A stretch of DNA of 8,515 bases from NCBI GenBank assembly GCA_028701415.1, contig JAQVQU010000033.1:3669-12183 (forward strand), written 5' to 3'. The position numbers were made by a program, and so were the translations under genes. Position 1 is the first letter of the stretch. Each line of letters begins with the position of its first letter. Under the pieces are notes generated by a model that searched no databases, was not told the DNA's origin, and saw only the letters and a list, made by a program, of their open reading frames with translations. This DNA is from Clostridia bacterium (lineage in GTDB: Bacteria; Bacillota; Clostridia; Christensenellales; DTU072). Below, in pieces: positions 5,671-8,515 of the stretch.

Positions 5671-6315
5671 CTACACCTTTAAAATTTTAAATTTCGGAAC
5701 CTTGCAAACGGGACAAATTTCCGGGACTTCATTGCCGAGATAAATATATCCGCAGATATCACAGACATGAATGTCTACACCCTCAAGCATAGATTCGCCT
5801 TCCTTCTCATATCTTGTAAGAATTGATTTTAGCATTCTAGTTACTTTCTCTCCCCAAGCTAAAGCACGTAAAGCTCCTCTATCTTTATTGTCTGAAGAAA
5901 TGGATACTGCCATCGGATACTTGTTTTTAAGCTCCTCATTGATCAAAGAAATAATATCTGAAAGGGATTTCTCAGATGTAGAAATTCTTTTTTCGTAATA
6001 ATCACTTAGTTCTTTTGCATATCCTGCTTCTTCCATCTTATATTGCTTTTCAAACCCTTTTGCAATATTTGAAAAAATAACACTTAGCTCGGCAGACTTT
6101 AGCGTTTCATCCTTTTCAAATTCTATCTTAACGGGTTTTTTGTTTTCTTTTTCCTCGCCTACAAGAGCAAATTCTTCTTTAGGAGCCCCACATAAAGGAC
6201 ATACCCACGAAGAAGGGACTTCTTCCCATTTTGTACCCTTCTGCAAACCACTTTCAGGGTGACCGCTCTCTTCACTGTACACAAAACCGCATACTAGACA
6301 CTTATATTCTTTCAT
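5671..6315 (-). CDS. Double-rubredoxin protein with central helical domain
   Basis: A 214-residue protein. Residues 1-50 are a full-length rubredoxin: C6-x2-C9, then ESGLQKGTKW and WVCPLCGAPKEEF with C39-x2-C42. Residues 70-175 are predicted mostly helical, resembling a ferritin-like region, but the ExxH pairs that bind the rubrerythrin diiron centre are missing. A short rubredoxin-like site closes the protein (C185-x2-C188-x12-C201-x2-C204). It therefore probably carries two Fe(SCys)4 centres and no diiron site, acting as an electron carrier. It is the first gene of an operon with the ferredoxin-rubrerythrin gene, the likely electron acceptor. The open frame extends five codons upstream, but those codons contain the ribosome site GGGAGGG (6322-6328), so the ATG at 6315 is the start. 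Confidence 0.85.
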   Translation of the reverse strand: MKEYKCLVCGFVYSEESGHPESGLQKGTKWEEVPSSWVCPLCGAPKEEFALVGEEKENKKPVKIEFEKDETLKSAELSVIFSNIAKGFEKQYKMEEAGYAKELSDYYEKRISTSEKSLSDIISLINEELKNKYPMAVSISSDNKDRGALRALAWGEKVTRMLKSILTRYEKEGESMLEGVDIHVCDICGYIYLGNEVPEICPVCKVPKFKILKV

Positions 6316-6321
6316 AGAAAA

Positions 6322-6328
6322 CCCTCCC
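6322..6328 (-). promoter_or_regulatory. Ribosome binding site deciding the double-rubredoxin start
   Basis: GGGAGGG on the minus strand, 6 nt before the ATG at 6313-6315. The alternative in-frame ATG at 6330 would place this site inside the coding region. Confidence 0.8.
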
Positions 6329-6343
6329 ATTCATTCTTATTTA

Positions 6344-6372
6344 ATCTTAACATATCAAAATCTTCAGTTCAA
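6344..6372 (-). promoter_or_regulatory. Probable promoter of the rubredoxin-rubrerythrin operon
   Basis: On the minus strand TTGAAC (6367-6372) is followed after 17 bp by TAAGAT (6344-6349). The predicted leader is about 20-25 nt and includes the strong ribosome site. It lies downstream of the hcp terminator, consistent with an independent transcription unit. Confidence 0.45.
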
Positions 6373-6453
6373 TTGCATCAATTTTTGATTATTTTAGGTA
6401 TGGCAAATTATCCCCATTAATATTAATACTATCATCATCCTATCTTTTATACC

Positions 6454-6466
6454 GTGATTGAATCAC
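6454..6466. promoter_or_regulatory. Inverted repeat upstream of the rubredoxin operon
   Basis: GTGATT-G-AATCAC, two perfect 6-bp arms around one base, the least AT-rich symmetric element in the hcp-rubredoxin gap. It lies directly upstream of TATAAA (6446-6451 on the minus strand), a possible second -10 box. It is loosely like CRP/FNR-family half sites but with a 5-bp rather than the usual spacing. A regulatory site is possible. Confidence 0.35.
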
Positions 6467-6486
6467 CAATCTATCGCATTAAAACT

Positions 6487-6511
6487 AAAGCACCGGATTA
6501 TCCGATGCTTT
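6487..6511 (-). terminator. Intrinsic terminator of hcp
   Basis: The 11-bp stem runs from 6487-6497 to 6501-6511 with a 3-nt loop (UAA in the RNA). It includes one U-G wobble in the minus-strand transcript, and a short U-rich stretch (AGUUUU) follows. It sits 27 bp past the hcp stop codon. It is the best terminator in the window. Confidence 0.7.
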
Positions 6512-6538
6512 AAAAATATCTTTATGTTATTTAATCGC

Positions 6539-8167
6539 TTATTTTAAAAACAGATTAATGTCGTCTTCTACCGTTCCAATACCAGCAATGCCAAACTTTT
6601 CAACTAAAACTTTGGCAACATTGGCGCTTAAAAAGCCGGGTAGTGTGGGGCCTAAATGAATATTTTTTATTCCCAAATATAACAAAGATAAGAGTACTAT
6701 TACCGCTTTTTGCTCATACCAAGCTATATTAAAAGCTATAGGTAAATCGTTAACATCCTTTAACCCGAAGGCTTCTTTCAAAGCAAGTGCAATCAACACC
6801 AAGGAGTAAGAATCGTTGCATTGCCCCGCATCAAGAACTCTTGGGATGCCGTTGATATCTCCTAAATTAAGCTTGTTATATCTGTATTTTGCGCAACCAG
6901 CGGTAAGAATTACCGTATCTTTTGGAAGAGCTTGGGCAAACTTAGTGTAATAGTCTCTAGATTTCATTCTTCCGTCACACCCCGCCATTACAAAGAATTT
7001 CTTGATTGCCCCCGACTTAACTGCCTCGATTACCTTATCTGCTAGTGCCAAAGTCTGGTTATGGGCAAAACCTCCCACAATATATCCCGTTTCGATCTCC
7101 TCAGGAGAAGGTAATTTTTTAGCCATTTCTATTACTTCGGAGAAATCTTTATTTCCATCTTTGTCCGGAACGATATGTTTACATCCAGGATATCCCGTTG
7201 AACCAGTGGTAAATATTCTAGCCCTAATTTCTTCACTTCTTGGGGGAACAATACAATTGGTAGTAAATAGGATGGGTCCATGGAAAGGGCCGAACTCATC
7301 AACTTGTTTCCACCAGGCATTTCCATAGTTTCCTACTAAATTATCGTATTTTCTAAAGAAAGGATAGTAATGGGCAGGAAGCATCTCTCCGTGAGTATAT
7401 ACGTCTACCCCCGTTCCCTTGGTTTGTTCGAGTAATCTCTCGAGATCGGGTAAATCATGACCTGTAATAAGAATCGCGGGATTCTTTCTAACTCCGATAT
7501 TAACCTTAGTAATAATTGGATGGCCATATTTTCCAGTATTAGCCCTGTCAATTAATGCCATGGATTTAACTCCATATTCCCCTGTTTCTAAAACTAAAGC
7601 CACCAGCTGATCTACGGTCAAATCCTCCCTTAAGGTCATTGCTAAAGCTTTATATATAAAAGCATTTACAGAAAGATCTTTCTCTCCAATGTTCTCGGCG
7701 TGTTCAGTATATGCAGCCATTCCCTTTAGCCCATAAATCACAGTGTATTTAAGACTTCTTACATCCTCATTTTCTTCTGCAAGCAGGCCAATACTAGCTG
7801 CCTTAGCAAGCATTTCTTCCCTTGTATTGGCTTTATATGTTACTGCATCATGGGGACTATTGTACTTGGATTTTGCATACAAATCATCTCTAATTTTTAT
7901 TAGATCCTTTATTGTTTCTACTATTGCTTTATCGTCAAAATTTGCATTAGTAATAGTCATAAATAATCCATTCAAAACTTTGTAGTTGACTTCCGGAAGG
8001 GTTTTTACATCCAATTTTCCATTGACAACCGTTTCGCCTATTCCTCTGAGTGTATAGATTAATAAATCTTGGAGATTTGAAACCTCTTCAGTCTTTCCAC
8101 ATACTCCCCTGATATTGCATCCAGTGTTTCTTGCCGTTTCTTGGCACTGATAACAAAACATTCCCAT
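6539..8167 (-). CDS. hcp: Hybrid cluster protein (prismane; hydroxylamine/NO reductase)
   Basis: A 542-residue cytoplasmic Hcp, close to the 553 residues of the Desulfovibrio protein. The N-terminal C5-x2-C8-x8-C17-x5-C23 binds the [4Fe-4S] cluster. All ligands of the hybrid 4Fe-2S-2O cluster are present: H237, E261, C305, C397 (the persulfide position, in AGCDGR), C425, C450 (GQCNDSYS) and E485 (WYEQK). Their spacing follows the D. vulgaris ligands with constant offsets of 7 and then 9. Hcp reduces hydroxylamine to ammonia in vitro and is regarded as a high-affinity NO reductase forming N2O in vivo. No hcr reductase gene is adjacent, so electrons may come from ferredoxins or rubredoxins such as those encoded downstream (inference). 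AAAGGAG (8175-8181) lies 7 nt before the ATG. It has its own promoter and terminator, so it is probably monocistronic. Confidence 0.97.
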   Translation of the reverse strand: MGMFCYQCQETARNTGCNIRGVCGKTEEVSNLQDLLIYTLRGIGETVVNGKLDVKTLPEVNYKVLNGLFMTITNANFDDKAIVETIKDLIKIRDDLYAKSKYNSPHDAVTYKANTREEMLAKAASIGLLAEENEDVRSLKYTVIYGLKGMAAYTEHAENIGEKDLSVNAFIYKALAMTLREDLTVDQLVALVLETGEYGVKSMALIDRANTGKYGHPIITKVNIGVRKNPAILITGHDLPDLERLLEQTKGTGVDVYTHGEMLPAHYYPFFRKYDNLVGNYGNAWWKQVDEFGPFHGPILFTTNCIVPPRSEEIRARIFTTGSTGYPGCKHIVPDKDGNKDFSEVIEMAKKLPSPEEIETGYIVGGFAHNQTLALADKVIEAVKSGAIKKFFVMAGCDGRMKSRDYYTKFAQALPKDTVILTAGCAKYRYNKLNLGDINGIPRVLDAGQCNDSYSLVLIALALKEAFGLKDVNDLPIAFNIAWYEQKAVIVLLSLLYLGIKNIHLGPTLPGFLSANVAKVLVEKFGIAGIGTVEDDINLFLK

Positions 8168-8197
8168 ACTATTTCTCCTTTATTTCTAATAATATTA

Positions 8198-8226
8198 AGT
8201 TTACAAGGCGGGATAGATATAGTCAA
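8198..8226 (-). promoter_or_regulatory. Probable hcp promoter
   Basis: On the minus strand TTGACT (8221-8226) is followed after 17 bp by TAAACT (8198-8203). It gives a leader of about 25 nt ending in the hcp ribosome site. GC-rich arms GGCGG (8207-8211) and CCGCC (8229-8233), 22 bp apart centre to centre, flank the -35 box and may be operator half sites. Confidence 0.45.
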
Positions 8227-8257
8227 TACCGCCAGTATTTCTTTATTTTACTCTTTC

Positions 8258-8515
8258 TTATTTACTCATCTGAACAGGTTTTTGAGGGGCGGGAGCTTTG
8301 ACAACAGTTAATTCTAATACCTCGCTATGTTCATTTCTAGCATACATTTCAATACCATTTGGAATATTAACTATAGTTCCTTTTTCATAGACCTGTGCCG
8401 GATTATCCGCTAAACTTATTGTCAATGTTCCTCTCACCACAAACATATATACGTTTGAATTGGTTCTATGAAGGGGGAGTCCCTGCCCAGCTGGGAGCGT
8501 CATATGATTATAGTG
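8258..8515 (-). CDS. Small single-domain cupin protein, N-terminus outside the window
   Basis: The last 85 residues of a small cupin are visible. The frame stays open to the window edge, and upstream residues (HYNH before MTLPAG) fit the family, so the true start lies beyond base 8515. Cupin motif 1 is recognisable as LPLHRTNSNVYMFVVRG and motif 2 as GTIVNIPNGIEMYARN. Both have lost standard metal ligands: only the first histidine of the HxH pair remains, the motif 1 glutamate is absent, and the motif 2 histidine is a methionine. A normal bicupin-type metal site is therefore unlikely. Similar proteins with VYM-VVRG are common in Clostridia; their function is not known to me. It ends 90 bp before hcp, with no clear terminator between, so some read-through into hcp is possible. 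Confidence 0.75.
   Translation of the reverse strand, partial: HYNHMTLPAGQGLPLHRTNSNVYMFVVRGTLTISLADNPAQVYEKGTIVNIPNGIEMYARNEHSEVLELTVVKAPAPQKPVQMSK

Noticed and set aside
4749..5743. Several plus-strand open frames across the rubrerythrin gene
   Set aside because: Shadows of the conserved minus-strand gene; composition low-complexity (Leu, Ser, Phe) and no recognisable domain.
7132..7326. Minus-strand open frame within hcp in another frame
   Set aside because: Fully inside hcp, whose ligand residues are intact through this stretch; no sign that hcp is frameshifted.
1..8515. CRISPR array, tRNA, insertion sequence or attachment site
   Set aside because: No spaced repeat array, cloverleaf-like sequence, transposase or terminal repeats seen; gene spacing is tight and orderly.

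Overview
The window looks like chromosomal DNA from a low-GC, strictly anaerobic Firmicute (Clostridia-like). The support is the AT-rich intergenic DNA, strong AGGAGG-type ribosome binding sites, and a gene set typical of anaerobes: a prismane/hybrid-cluster protein, rubrerythrin, rubredoxins, a DUF134/NifX/MinD-ferredoxin set and a DUF5320 protein. The genus cannot be named from the sequence. All eleven genes lie on the minus strand, so transcription runs from high to low coordinates. No gap between genes exceeds about 225 bp. I see no tRNA, rRNA, insertion sequence or CRISPR.

Region 1 (about 4490-8515) is a reductive stress-defence block. A cupin gene, cut by the window edge, precedes hcp (hybrid cluster protein; NO/hydroxylamine reduction), which has its own promoter and terminator. 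Next comes a two-gene operon: a 214-residue protein with a rubredoxin at each end, then a 389-residue protein joining an N-terminal double-cluster ferredoxin to a complete rubredoxin-rubrerythrin-rubredoxin. The fused gene keeps a strong Shine-Dalgarno sequence before an internal ATG exactly at the domain junction, so it may make two products.

Region 2 (about 2670-4370) is a pair resembling the last two enzymes of staphyloxanthin synthesis: a CrtQ-like membrane glycosyltransferase and a CrtO-like acyltransferase. No carotenoid backbone genes are in view, so the lipid they modify is unknown.

Region 3 (about 4-2610) is a compact operon: DUF5320 small Gly-rich protein, DUF134 helix-turn-helix protein, IscU/NifU-like scaffold with an altered cysteine pattern, NifX/NifB-type cluster-binding protein, and a MinD-type ATPase with an inserted 2[4Fe-4S] ferredoxin. 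It reads as a metallocluster carrier or storage system. Its promoter carries two copies of the palindrome TGACATATGTCA, 33 bp apart, one on the -35 element and one on the predicted transcription start. This looks like a dedicated operator pair, and the DUF134 protein is the obvious candidate regulator. A second MinD-type ATPase, frequent in such clusters, could lie just beyond base 1.

The best candidates for something undescribed are the region 3 operon with its double operator, and the ferredoxin-rubrerythrin fusion with its embedded start.
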